A stretch of 64,000 nt of DNA, from contig CAYFFV010000010.1 of NCBI GenBank assembly GCA_964342695.1, positions 25,352 to 89,351 on the forward strand, given 5' to 3'. Positions 18,261 through 27,192 of this stretch are shown here, piece by piece. A model generated the notes under the pieces. That model made no database searches and was not told the origin of the DNA. It worked only from the letters and a program-made list of their open reading frames with translations. Source of the stretch: CAYFFV01 sp964342695 (lineage in GTDB: Bacteria; Acidobacteriota; Vicinamibacteria; Vicinamibacterales; UBA8438). Made by a program: the position numbers and the translations under genes. Position 1 is the first letter of the stretch, and the number at the start of each line of letters is the position of its first letter.

Positions 18261-19790
18261 TTATTCGCCTCTGTAATTTGGTGCCTCTTTTGTTATAACC
18301 ACGTCATGCACATGACTCTCCCTGACACCAGCTGGTGTGATTCTCATAAGATGACAGTTCTGCTGGAGGTCGGCTATTGTCGGTGAGCCACAATATCCCA
18401 TTCCCGCCTTAACCCCACCAACTAATTGGTGGATCATGCTCGCGACAGGGCCTTTATGGGGCACACGAGCCTCGATGCCCTCAGGGACTAACTTTTGGCC
18501 ACTCTCGTCGTTTGGCATGCGTAAGTCGTACTCTTCTTGAAAATACCGATCTCTGCTACCTTTACGCATGGCGCCGATTGAGCCCATTCCCCGATATTCT
18601 TTAAATGTTCTTCCTTGGTAGAGAATCAGTTCGCCTGGGCTTTCGTCTGTTCCACCAAATAAACTCCCGGCCATGGCTGTGCTAGCACCAACAGCAAGCG
18701 CTTTTGTGATATCGCCCGAATAACGGATGCCCCCGTCAGCAATTACAGGAACGCCTTCGCGTGCAGCAGCTTGAGCGCAGTCCGTAATTGCTGTGATCAT
18801 TGGCACTCCTATTCCTGCGACAATTCTGGTTGTGCAGATGGAACCTGAGCCTATTCCGACTTTAATGCCGTCTACGCCGGCATCTATTAATGCTGTCGCT
18901 CCGTCTGCAGTAGCTACATTACCTGCGATTATGTCGGTTTTAGGAAATTCCTTTCGAAGAGTTCTGGCGGTCGTTAAAACATTTTCAGAATGCCCGTGCG
19001 CGCTGTCTAAAACGAGAACATCAACGTGAGCATCCACGAGAGCCGTAGCCCTCAGTAATGTGTCCTTTGCTATGCCAACGGCAGCGCCAACACGCAAGCG
19101 TCCCAGGGTGTCTTTACTGGCCATTGGATATTTGATCATTTTTTGTATGTCCTTGACGGTAATGAGTCCTCGAAGGTTGAAACTGCCATCGACTACGAGT
19201 AGTTTTTCTACGCGGTGTTTGTGAAGAATTGTCTTAGCCTGATTTAAAGTGGTGCCGACAGGTACCGTAATTAGGTTATCTTTCGTCATCACTTCAGAGA
19301 TAGTCTTCTTAATGTCGTCCTGAAAGCGGAGATCTCGATTTGTGAGAATTCCGACGAGGTAACCCTCGTTACTGCCGTCTTTAGTAATCGGGACACCTGA
19401 TATTCGGTATTTCTTCATCAGGTCAAGAGCCTCCTGTATTGTGCTGCCCGGCGAGAGTGTGATTGGGTTCACGATCATGCCACTTTCAGATCTTTTAACC
19501 CTATCGATTTCTGCGGCTTGACTGGTGATTGAAAGGTTTTTGTGAATAATTCCAATGCCACCGAGTTGAGCCATAGCTATCGCCATCCTCGATTCTGTAA
19601 CAGTATCCATGGCTGCGCTAACCAAGGGCACGTTGAGTGAAATATTTTGTGTTAGCTGGGTTTCTACAGAGACCTCACTAGGCAAAACGGTTGAATGTTG
19701 GGGTACGAGTAAAACGTCATCAAAGGTGAGAGCTGTGTGTATGTTTTTATACGGCTGATCAGGGTCCTGACTAACAGGCTGTATTTTCAT
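18261..19790 (-). CDS. guaB: Inosine-5'-monophosphate dehydrogenase
   Basis: GuaB oxidises IMP to XMP with NAD, the rate-limiting step to GMP. From ATG 19790 it has 509 residues. It shows the TFDDVLLVPQHSTVLPSEV start, two CBS domains inserted at about residues 100-220 (MTKDNLITVPVGTTLNQA marks the second), the catalytic loop GIGSGSICTTRIVAG with its cysteine, and the flap around GMGSIGAM. The ATG overlaps the secA TGA (ATGA), with GGGAG upstream, so it is translationally coupled to secA. Pairing of guaB with secA is unusual. An upstream ATG or GTG would only add codons inside secA. Confidence 0.97.
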   Translation of the reverse strand: MKIQPVSQDPDQPYKNIHTALTFDDVLLVPQHSTVLPSEVSVETQLTQNISLNVPLVSAAMDTVTESRMAIAMAQLGGIGIIHKNLSITSQAAEIDRVKRSESGMIVNPITLSPGSTIQEALDLMKKYRISGVPITKDGSNEGYLVGILTNRDLRFQDDIKKTISEVMTKDNLITVPVGTTLNQAKTILHKHRVEKLLVVDGSFNLRGLITVKDIQKMIKYPMASKDTLGRLRVGAAVGIAKDTLLRATALVDAHVDVLVLDSAHGHSENVLTTARTLRKEFPKTDIIAGNVATADGATALIDAGVDGIKVGIGSGSICTTRIVAGIGVPMITAITDCAQAAAREGVPVIADGGIRYSGDITKALAVGASTAMAGSLFGGTDESPGELILYQGRTFKEYRGMGSIGAMRKGSRDRYFQEEYDLRMPNDESGQKLVPEGIEARVPHKGPVASMIHQLVGGVKAGMGYCGSPTIADLQQNCHLMRITPAGVRESHVHDVVITKEAPNYRGE

Positions 19791-22708
19791 TGTGAGCTCC
19801 CATGGCATTTCTTGAATTTCTTTCCACTACCGCAGGGACAGGGATCGTTTCGTCCAACTTTAGGCGTCTCTCGTCTTATCGTTTTGACGCGTGCGTCATC
19901 GCCACCAGTGCGAGCAGGTTGACGGCCACGTTCTGGACTTGGGCCTTCTTGAACTGGTCTCGCGAGGCTAGCTTCGGGTTTGCTGAAACTTAAAGCAGTA
20001 TTTTTCCTAATTACTGGTTGAATGGCACCGGACCCGCTGCCTTCTCTTGAAACCGGCCTTAACCTCCAAAGATATTTAACAGTCTCTTCGTCGATTCTAT
20101 CTTTCATCTCTTGAAAGAGAGAAAAACTTTCTCTTTTGTATTCGACAAGGGGATTCTTCTGCCCATAACCGCGCAGGCTTATTCCTTCCTTAAGATGATC
20201 TAGGCTGTATAGGTGGTCCTTCCACTGAACATCAACAACCTGTAACATAATGTCTCGCTCTACCCGTCGCAGGAGATCAGCTTCGGCAGCGCTTTCCTTT
20301 TCTTTGTATTTTGACATCGCTGCGGCCCAGAGGGCGTCGCTCATTTCATCGCTGGACTGATTCTGAATATCGAGCTCGCCTAGGGGGCTTGCGTCGATCC
20401 CGAATAGCTCAGAGCTGTATTGTGTTATCGCGTCTATATCCCAGTCCTCTGGATCGATGTCGTCAGCGCAGATATTATCAACGTGTTCATATAAAAGTCC
20501 TTCGGCAAGCGTCATGAGATAAGCTCTGGTGTCAACCTCGCGAGTTTCAGATTCTGACTCTTCATCCAGTTTTATCGTCCCTTCGAGGAGCTCTCGGCGA
20601 AGAGCGTAAACGTTTTCTCGTTGCTTGTTCATAACATCGTCATATTCCAGAAGGTGCTTACGAACGGAAAAATTTTGGGCCTCAACCTGTTTTTGAGCTC
20701 TTTCTATCGCCTTCGTGACCATTGAATGTTCAATCGGAACATCATCCTCCATTCCAAGTCTGTCCATTAACCCTGAGATCCGATCAGAACCAAAGATGCG
20801 CATCAGGTCGTCTTCGAGGGAAAGATAGAATCGTGAAGAACCAGGGTCGCCTTGGCGTCCAGCTCGCCCGCGGAGCTGATTGTCAATGCGCCTTGCTTCG
20901 TGACGCTCGGTGGCGATTATATGAAGTCCTCCCGCTTTTACAACGTCAGCGTGCTCGATATCTGTTTGTTCTTTGAAGTGGCTGAAGATTCGTTGCCAAT
21001 GTGTAGTTGGAATCTTGAAATATCGTTGATCGTGAGAGAAAAATACAAAGGAATCATCGTCTATATACTTGAATTCCCCTTTGGGGATCTCGACTGCAAC
21101 CTGTTCTTTTAGGGCTTGTTGGCGAGCCATGTGTTCAGGGTTTCCGCCCAATAAAATATCTGTACCTCGTCCGGCCATATTTGTTGCGATCGTGACATTT
21201 CCTTTTCGTCCAGCCTGGGAGACGATCTCTGCCTCGCGTCCATGGTATTTGGCATTTAGAACTACGTGTCGGATTCCTTGTTGCTTTAAAAGAGCAGATA
21301 ACCGTTCAGATTTTGCAATTGAGACGGTTCCACACAGGACTGGGCGTTCGCAGCGCTGTTGTTCAACAATGTCATTAACAATGGCTTTATACTTTTCATT
21401 TTCCGTTTTATAGATGGAGTCAGGTAGCTCAAGACGTACAAGGTTTCTATTCGTTGGAACCACAACGACATCAAGTTTGTATATTTTTGCAAACTCTGGA
21501 GCCTCGGTTTCCGCTGTGCCTGTCATTCCAGATAATTTCTCGTATTTCCGAAAGTAATTTTGAAATGTAATTGTGGCGAGGGTTTGATTCTCCCTCTCTA
21601 TCTTGACTTTCTCTTTAGCTTCAACGGCTTGGTGGAGCCCGTCGCTCCATCGGCGCCCCGGCATTAGTCTGCCCGTGAACTCATCAACAATTACGACTTG
21701 GCCTTCTTTTACCATGTAATCAACGTCGCGTTTGAAAAGGCTGTGAGCTCGAAGAGATTGGTTAATATGGTGCAGGAGAGGCATGTTCGCAGGGTCGTAA
21801 AGTCCTCCAGGTTGAAGACGCCCTGTTAGCAAGCCTTCCGCTTTTGAGATGCCAGACTCGGTTAAAGTGACAGTCTTATGTTTCTCGTCTTTAAGGAAGT
21901 CACCCGTGGTTTCAAGTTCTTCTCGTTTTTCAGCGGGGACGTTTCCTTGGGTGACTGCTCCAGGATTAAGTTTTGGGATAATTCGGTCAACCTCGTAATA
22001 GAGCTCGGTTGATGTTTCAGCTGGACCAGAGATGATAAGTGGCGTCCTTGCCTCGTCTATTAAAATGCTGTCCACCTCATCTACGATTGCGAAATTATGG
22101 GGTCTTTGGACAAACTGGGATATGTCAAACTTCATGTTGTCGCGCAAGTAATCGAAACCAAACTCATTGTTTGTTCCATATGTGATGTCGCAGCCATAAG
22201 CATCTTGTCGTTCTGGATCCCGCATGTCATGTTGAATGACACCTACGCTCATTCCTAAAAAGCGGTATATACGTCCCATCCATTCTGAGTCGCGGCGTGC
22301 CAGGTAATCATTTACTGTGACAACGTGAACACCCTTTCCCTCGAGAGCGTTTAAATAGGCTGCAAGCGTTGCAACGAGAGTCTTTCCCTCGCCAGTCTTC
22401 ATCTCTGCGAGAATTCCCTTATGAAGAACGATGCCACCAATAAGCTGAACATCGAAATGGCGCATGTTTAACGTTCGTAGGCCGGACTCTCGAACTACCG
22501 CAAAAGCCTCGGGCAAAAGATCATCAAGTGTTTCGCCTCTAGTTATTCGCTCCCGAAAGGAGGCTGTCTTTTGTTTAAGTTCGCTATCTGAAAGCTCTTT
22601 TACTGCAGACTCGAAGGAATTAATAAGATCGACAGTGGGAAGAATCCGCTTTAAAAAACGGTCATTCTCGGTTCCAAATACTTTTGCAAGTAAATTGTCG
22701 AAAATCAT
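19787..22708 (-). CDS. secA: Preprotein translocase ATPase SecA
   Basis: SecA drives secretory proteins through SecYEG at the inner membrane. 973 residues. Present: nucleotide-binding domain 1 (GEMKTGEGKTLVATLAAYLNAL Walker A, FAIVDEVDSILIDEARTPLIIS Walker B), the preprotein cross-linking domain, nucleotide-binding domain 2 (ATNMAGRGTDILLGGNPE, GRAGRQGDPGSSRFYLS), helical domains, a long charged linker, and the C-terminal SEC-C zinc motif PCPCGSGKKFKKCHG that binds SecB or lipids. A stretch near residues 520-560 (FKYIDDDSFVFFSHDQRYFK) looks like a small insertion. It is followed by guaB with ATGA overlap. Confidence 0.98.
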   Translation of the reverse strand: MIFDNLLAKVFGTENDRFLKRILPTVDLINSFESAVKELSDSELKQKTASFRERITRGETLDDLLPEAFAVVRESGLRTLNMRHFDVQLIGGIVLHKGILAEMKTGEGKTLVATLAAYLNALEGKGVHVVTVNDYLARRDSEWMGRIYRFLGMSVGVIQHDMRDPERQDAYGCDITYGTNNEFGFDYLRDNMKFDISQFVQRPHNFAIVDEVDSILIDEARTPLIISGPAETSTELYYEVDRIIPKLNPGAVTQGNVPAEKREELETTGDFLKDEKHKTVTLTESGISKAEGLLTGRLQPGGLYDPANMPLLHHINQSLRAHSLFKRDVDYMVKEGQVVIVDEFTGRLMPGRRWSDGLHQAVEAKEKVKIERENQTLATITFQNYFRKYEKLSGMTGTAETEAPEFAKIYKLDVVVVPTNRNLVRLELPDSIYKTENEKYKAIVNDIVEQQRCERPVLCGTVSIAKSERLSALLKQQGIRHVVLNAKYHGREAEIVSQAGRKGNVTIATNMAGRGTDILLGGNPEHMARQQALKEQVAVEIPKGEFKYIDDDSFVFFSHDQRYFKIPTTHWQRIFSHFKEQTDIEHADVVKAGGLHIIATERHEARRIDNQLRGRAGRQGDPGSSRFYLSLEDDLMRIFGSDRISGLMDRLGMEDDVPIEHSMVTKAIERAQKQVEAQNFSVRKHLLEYDDVMNKQRENVYALRRELLEGTIKLDEESESETREVDTRAYLMTLAEGLLYEHVDNICADDIDPEDWDIDAITQYSSELFGIDASPLGELDIQNQSSDEMSDALWAAAMSKYKEKESAAEADLLRRVERDIMLQVVDVQWKDHLYSLDHLKEGISLRGYGQKNPLVEYKRESFSLFQEMKDRIDEETVKYLWRLRPVSREGSGSGAIQPVIRKNTALSFSKPEASLARPVQEGPSPERGRQPARTGGDDARVKTIRRETPKVGRNDPCPCGSGKKFKKCHGSSQ

Positions 22709-22829
22709 TTTAGGCAGAAAACAAACGTGAATGTATGCAATTCAAAAAGAATGAGCGCGTAAAGTTTATGTGCCATTGATTAATTTTTGACTATCCCGTA
22801 GCCAGATCATGAGCTGAAAGGTTGGATGA

Positions 22830-22859
22830 TTCTAGGGGGTTGCATGTAGTGCCGTCAAG
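22830..22859 (-). promoter_or_regulatory. Candidate sigma-70 promoter for secA
   Basis: On the minus strand the sequence reads TTGACG (22859-22854), an 18-base spacer, then TAGAAT (22835-22830), five of six consensus bases in each box. It points at secA, whose start is about 120 bases downstream. This would separate secA-guaB transcription from the M23 peptidase gene upstream. The call rests on sequence match only. Confidence 0.45.
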
Positions 22860-22879
22860 AAGGAGAAAGAAGCGAGCTG

Positions 22880-23773
22880 CTAGTTAGCGTCAAATGTCTT
22901 GGAGTCAATAACGATTCGTCTCGGATTAATCGTGCGATCATTGACCCAGACTTCGTAATGAACATGATGGCCCGTAGCCCGACCTGTATTTCCAACAGTG
23001 CCGATAATGTCCCCGCGAACCACCGTATCTCCCGGCTTAACTAAGAACTCAGATAAATGTCCGTACCGTGTTCTTAATCCAAATCCATGATCGATTTCGA
23101 TCAAATTCCCGTAGTCGCCATTTCTGGCAGCGGAAATCACTTTTCCTGAGGCAGTCGAGTAGACAGGCGCCCCTTTGCTTGTGGATATATCAACGGCGGG
23201 ATGAAAATCTCGTTTTCCCGTAAAAGGATCAGCGCGGTAGCCATAGCCATCGGAGAGCCATCCATCCGTAGGCCAAGTAAGGGGAGTCGCATCTGCTAAG
23301 GCCTCGCGGATCGCAAGATCTTTTTTAACTGACTCGAGGCGACTGTCCAAGGAAACCAATAGAGCGTCTAACCGAGCAAGAATTACTTGGGTGTCTTCAA
23401 AGCTAAGGCCGTTGCTAAGCCCTGAAGTAACGTCTTCATGCCCTGGTAGCTCATGGAGGGCTTGCTGAATTTGTGGATCAAGATCAACTCGGTGAGTCAA
23501 TTCAGACATCGCCGTGCGAAGTATGACCATCTCCTGAGCAATGTCCTGTGCTGCAAGTCGGTATTCTGAGTTCTCGAGTTTTAAACTTGTGTTGCTCATA
23601 TGGAGAGAATCAATAGTGGAGTGTGTAGTCCAAGCGAAATAAAAGATTGAAAACACAGGTATCAGAACCAGAGGTAATCCCACAGCGATTACTCTGCTTA
23701 AGCGAATAGTAAAACGCCTAATTGCTCCAGTATTTCTGTCAGATAATAGAAGTGAATATCGTCGTTTAAGCAT
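22880..23773 (-). CDS. M23 family (LytM/EnvC-like) murein endopeptidase
   Basis: 297 residues, membrane-anchored. A basic N-terminus with a single transmembrane helix (LPLVLIPVFSIFYFAW, about residues 33-50) leads to a coiled-coil segment (about 60-170). The C-terminal LytM domain has the zinc ligands in DFHPAVDIST (His-x3-Asp) and HHVHYEVW (His-x-His). It would cut peptide cross-links in peptidoglycan, or activate amidases if degenerate; all metal residues look intact. The N-terminal RRYSLLLSDRNTGAIRRFTI is typical of M23 proteins next to secA in several phyla. A lytic transglycosylase is three genes upstream. Confidence 0.92.
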   Translation of the reverse strand: MLKRRYSLLLSDRNTGAIRRFTIRLSRVIAVGLPLVLIPVFSIFYFAWTTHSTIDSLHMSNTSLKLENSEYRLAAQDIAQEMVILRTAMSELTHRVDLDPQIQQALHELPGHEDVTSGLSNGLSFEDTQVILARLDALLVSLDSRLESVKKDLAIREALADATPLTWPTDGWLSDGYGYRADPFTGKRDFHPAVDISTSKGAPVYSTASGKVISAARNGDYGNLIEIDHGFGLRTRYGHLSEFLVKPGDTVVRGDIIGTVGNTGRATGHHVHYEVWVNDRTINPRRIVIDSKTFDAN

Positions 23774-23876
23774 TTTTTTATCGCTGAAGCCTTAAAGATT
23801 AACACAGTTGCAACGACAAGAGAAATTCGGTCCTTAAGTTTACGGAGGCTAATTTTGAATTTTAAGGCAAGAAAGG

Positions 23877-25625
23877 TTATAGATTTAATTCTGATTCAAT
23901 GAATATCTTATTGTCGTTGCCGAGGTCTCGAGCCGCTGGAGTTACAATTGTTTTTTTGCCTATGAGAATTCTTTTGTGCTCGGCAATCGCTTTGCGAACG
24001 TCGTCTTCGCAAACAAATTCTACCGGCACAGGTAGTTCCGTGGTTTTGTCCGATTGTGGATTGACAACCGATGTCGTGCTGTCTTTTTGGCTGCGTGTGT
24101 TTATGTCTTCACTTGCGGCTCTTGTCTTTAGAAAAGCCTCTGCTCGCTGAGAGACCAGATCGGAGGACATTGATGGCTTAACGGGGTGCATCGGTGGAGA
24201 AGGCAAGGCGAGTTGCTGATTTGAGTTCGTAGAAGTCTTAATGGTTCTGCTGTCTGATACGGGTTTGACTTCGTACGCAAGTCGTTTAATGTTTAGCAGA
24301 TGGAGGGGGGTAATGTTGTCAGAGGTTATGTTGCCACCAAAGCCTCCACAGCCCAAAGTCATTGCAGGTGGTAAACCTGTAGTTAGACCAATTGATCCAT
24401 GAGTAGTGGGAGTGTTCACTACGATCCGAGAGGCTGGTTTTTTTAATCCAAACTCAAGGATGATGTCTTCGTTCTTTGAGTGAATAGACATTGTGTGCCC
24501 CATTCCACCGTATTGCAGGATTTCTTTGCAACGCTCGCAGCCTTCCTGCCAATCTTTGACGGTATAAAAAGATAAAACCGGGCAGAGTTTCTCAATCGAC
24601 AGCGGGAAATCTCGACCCACACCTTGGAGAGGTGCAATTAAAACTCGCGTCTTCTGGGGAATGGAAATATCTGCGCGGTCGGCAATAAAGCTTGCGGAAC
24701 GACCAACTAAATCTGGGTTAGGGAGGCGTTGTGATGTGATTAGAATCTTTGAGAGCTTTTGACTTTCCTCTGAGGAGAGAAAATGGCCTCCGTTTTCTTC
24801 GAATGCTAGCATCACTTTCTCAAAGATTCGGTTATCCACCACGACTGAATTTTCCGAAGAACAGAGGACTCCGTTGTCAAAGGTTTTCCCGGTAATGATG
24901 TCATTAACGGCTTTTTCAATATCAGCCGATGATTCAATATAGGCGGGGGCATTTCCTGGGCCTACACCATATGCGGGTTTGCCAGCGGAATAGGCGGCCC
25001 TTACGAGCCCCATTCCCCCTGTTGCAAGGATGACCGCAATGTTTCTATGCTGCATTAACGCCTGTGTGCCTTCGATGGTAACAGTTCGCATCCAGTTGAT
25101 AGCACCAGTGGGAGCTCCAGCACTACAGGCGGCCTCTTCCATTATTTCTGCCGTGCGCACAATACATTTAATGGCCGTCGGATGGGGGCTGATTACTATT
25201 GAACACCTGGCTTTAAGTGCGATTAGGATTTTGTAAATTGTGGTCGATGTGGGATTGGTGGAGGGTATTACAGCCGCAACTGGGCCAAATGGCTCAGCGA
25301 TTTCAAGAAAGGATTTCTCAGTAGATTCAGAAATGACGCCGACGGTTTTTAAAGGTTTAATAAAATTAAAGACCTTCTCTGATGCAAAAATATTTTTTTT
25401 TATTTTATCTTTGACGATGCCAAAACCGGTTTCATTTTGAGCAAGCTTGGCTAGAGATTCGGCATTTTCGGTGGCTGCTTGAGCCATTGACTTAACGATT
25501 AAATCTATCTTGTTCTGTGTTAGTTCGGTAAGCGTGTTTTGGGCCAAGGCCGCCTTAGCGGAAAGCTCCCTGGCTTGCCGGATGGATTCTAAGTCAGGTT
25601 GAAGGTTGTCGGAAATTTCACTCAT
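23877..25625 (-). CDS. Microcompartment-type CoA-acylating aldehyde dehydrogenase with long C-terminal extension
   Basis: 582 residues. Residues 1-450 form an AdhE/EutE-type CoA-acylating aldehyde dehydrogenase: GPVAAVIPSTNPTST, the cofactor loop region ILATGGMGLVRAAYSAG, the catalytic Cys 255 in FDNGVLCSSENS, and GSIGLTTGLPPAMTLGCGGFGGN. It would turn an aldehyde into its acyl-CoA with NAD. After a polar Ser/Pro/Thr linker (about 452-530), residues 487-503 (SSDLVSQRAEAFLKTRA) can form an amphipathic helix. The last 50 residues end with the conserved-looking GKKTIVTPAARDLG. Such tails commonly target cargo into bacterial microcompartments. The shell protein gene lies 35 bases upstream on the same strand, so co-transcription is likely. 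Confidence 0.9.
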   Translation of the reverse strand: MSEISDNLQPDLESIRQARELSAKAALAQNTLTELTQNKIDLIVKSMAQAATENAESLAKLAQNETGFGIVKDKIKKNIFASEKVFNFIKPLKTVGVISESTEKSFLEIAEPFGPVAAVIPSTNPTSTTIYKILIALKARCSIVISPHPTAIKCIVRTAEIMEEAACSAGAPTGAINWMRTVTIEGTQALMQHRNIAVILATGGMGLVRAAYSAGKPAYGVGPGNAPAYIESSADIEKAVNDIITGKTFDNGVLCSSENSVVVDNRIFEKVMLAFEENGGHFLSSEESQKLSKILITSQRLPNPDLVGRSASFIADRADISIPQKTRVLIAPLQGVGRDFPLSIEKLCPVLSFYTVKDWQEGCERCKEILQYGGMGHTMSIHSKNEDIILEFGLKKPASRIVVNTPTTHGSIGLTTGLPPAMTLGCGGFGGNITSDNITPLHLLNIKRLAYEVKPVSDSRTIKTSTNSNQQLALPSPPMHPVKPSMSSDLVSQRAEAFLKTRAASEDINTRSQKDSTTSVVNPQSDKTTELPVPVEFVCEDDVRKAIAEHKRILIGKKTIVTPAARDLGNDNKIFIESELNL

Positions 25626-25660
25626 TTCCAGCGAACATCAGGTTAATTTTAAATTAAGGG

Positions 25661-25951
25661 CTATTTTGTCGCAGCCTTAATATTTGGGAGTACTTTCTCC
25701 ACCTCTGCGTGAGGCCTTGGAATAACATGGACTGATACGAGCTCTCCGACTCTTCTTGCAGCGGCGGCGCCTGCATCAGTGGAAGCCTTTACGGCTCCCA
25801 CGTCACCTCGAACCATGACGGTAACGTAGCCTGCGCCAATGTATTCCTTTCCGACAAGCACAACGTTGGCTGCTTTGACCATCGCGTCTGCCGCTTCAAT
25901 GGAGCCCACAAGACCTTTTGTTTCGACCATTCCAAGTGCTTCAAGAGTCAT
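25661..25951 (-). CDS. Bacterial microcompartment shell protein (BMC-H, hexamer-forming)
   Basis: 96 residues with a single BMC domain: ALGMVETKGLVGSIEAADAMVKAANV, VTVMVRGDVGAVKASTDAGAAAA and VGELVSVHVIPRPHAEVE follow the EutM/PduA/CsoS1 pattern closely. Such proteins tile as hexamers into the facets of a protein shell enclosing aldehyde-producing enzymes. A strong ribosome site (GGAGG) precedes the ATG. The cargo aldehyde dehydrogenase is directly downstream. No pentamer (EutN/CcmL), trimer shell gene, signature enzyme, alcohol dehydrogenase or phosphotransacylase is in the window, so this is a partial or satellite locus. Confidence 0.96.
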   Translation of the reverse strand: MTLEALGMVETKGLVGSIEAADAMVKAANVVLVGKEYIGAGYVTVMVRGDVGAVKASTDAGAAAARRVGELVSVHVIPRPHAEVEKVLPNIKAATK

Positions 25952-26036
25952 TAAGAATCCTCCGCCGAATCGTGTCGGCTTAACGTTTTAGTGCTTGGCG
26001 CCGGACTGTAACATATTGCCGCTTTAAACGGCGTAT

Positions 26037-26735
26037 TTATTTTTCGGACTCATCTAGAATCCTTAAAACCCGTTCAACATAATTTCTTGTTTCGGAATAG
26101 GGAGGCACTCCCTGAAATTTAATTACTGAGCCTTCCCCGGCATTGTAGGCAGCGAGGCCGCCTCGCATTCCATATGAGTCAAGTAACAACCTTAAATATC
26201 TAGTGCCTGCATCGATGTTAGCAGCCGGATCAAATGGATCGCCAACGTTGTATCGAGATGCTGTAGCAGGCATTAGCTGCATTAGTCCCATTGCACCTCT
26301 GGGTGATTGAGCGTTTGGACGATACGCGGATTCGACTTGAATAACAGCGTGGAGCAGGTCGTCCGCCACGCCGTGGCGATTGGCTGCGTCTCTAATCAGC
26401 GAGGCAAAGGGTCTTTTGCGAAGGATTTCTGCGCGCGCTTCTTGAACGATAACCGTCTGAGAAGGGGACTGGACTGGCTGAGGTGCGACGGTAGACTCGA
26501 TGCTGTCGATGATCTCCTTAGAAAAATTTACCGTGTCCCCATTTAGCAGGATTAGGTCGACAGTATTTCCTGAATTGTTATGGCCAGCGATTTCTAGCGT
26601 GTCACCTGAGGAAAATTGAACTGTTTCAGAAAGGGTCGGAGCTTCTCCTGAAATAGCGAGACTCACTACAAGACCAACTCCACTGGCGAAACCGAGAACT
26701 CCCCGTGGCATGCTTAAAAATCTAGCATATTGCAT
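26037..26735 (-). CDS. Soluble lytic murein transglycosylase-like protein (SLT domain)
   Basis: 232 residues. The N-terminus has a signal-like helix (GVLGFASGVGLVVSLAIS). A short beta-rich module follows (SGDTLEIAGHN to DTVNFSKEIIDSIES). From about residue 105 there is a lysozyme-fold SLT domain with the catalytic glutamate in LLHAVIQVESAYRPNAQSP, then GAMGLMQLMPATASRYNV and GGLAAYNAGEG. It would cleave glycan strands of peptidoglycan in the periplasm. It is divergent from the type IV pilus operon, and such enzymes often help trans-envelope machines assemble, but that link is inference. Confidence 0.92.
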   Translation of the reverse strand: MQYARFLSMPRGVLGFASGVGLVVSLAISGEAPTLSETVQFSSGDTLEIAGHNNSGNTVDLILLNGDTVNFSKEIIDSIESTVAPQPVQSPSQTVIVQEARAEILRKRPFASLIRDAANRHGVADDLLHAVIQVESAYRPNAQSPRGAMGLMQLMPATASRYNVGDPFDPAANIDAGTRYLRLLLDSYGMRGGLAAYNAGEGSVIKFQGVPPYSETRNYVERVLRILDESEK

Positions 26736-27192
26736 GGTTTTGCATCAACCTGCACTTTTTATTTATTGGTCGGATGGCCTAATAAAAATTTTATGCCGGC
26801 TTTAATCTCAATTTTTCATTGCCGTCGATACACTAAATACGGTTATTTTATAATTTATCGGTCTGAAAATGTGGAGAGATTACGAGCCAACCTTTTTTTA
26901 TGGGCCTTATAGAGGTTGCTCAAAACGTCTTAATCTATAAAAACAAAAAGAAAACATCTTAAAACAGGCCACCAAAACAGTCTTCAATCGAAAAGAACAC
27001 AGAGAGCACAGTATTGTCCCTATATATTCTCAAAGAGCGGAAATTTTCTCGAATCTTTGGTCTTTCCGGTCTTTTGGTTTGCTGTTAAAAATATTTAACA
27101 CATGAGACGTTCTTCTGAAACACTAGAGCTGTATCCTAATCTCTGTTAACAGGTGGCACAGTCATTAGGTTTATCAGAAAATTGAGAGAATA
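26736..27192. other. 457-base AT-rich divergent spacer before the pilus operon
   Basis: This spacer separates the transglycosylase from the pilus operon and must carry promoters in both directions. It is strongly AT-rich, with homopolymer runs and a TATAAT hexamer at 26849-26854 lacking a good -35. A purine-rich GAGAG sits just before the ATG of the GspF-like gene. I found no tRNA, no intrinsic terminator with a T-run and no convincing small ORF. A structured RNA cannot be ruled out by eye. Confidence 0.4.
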
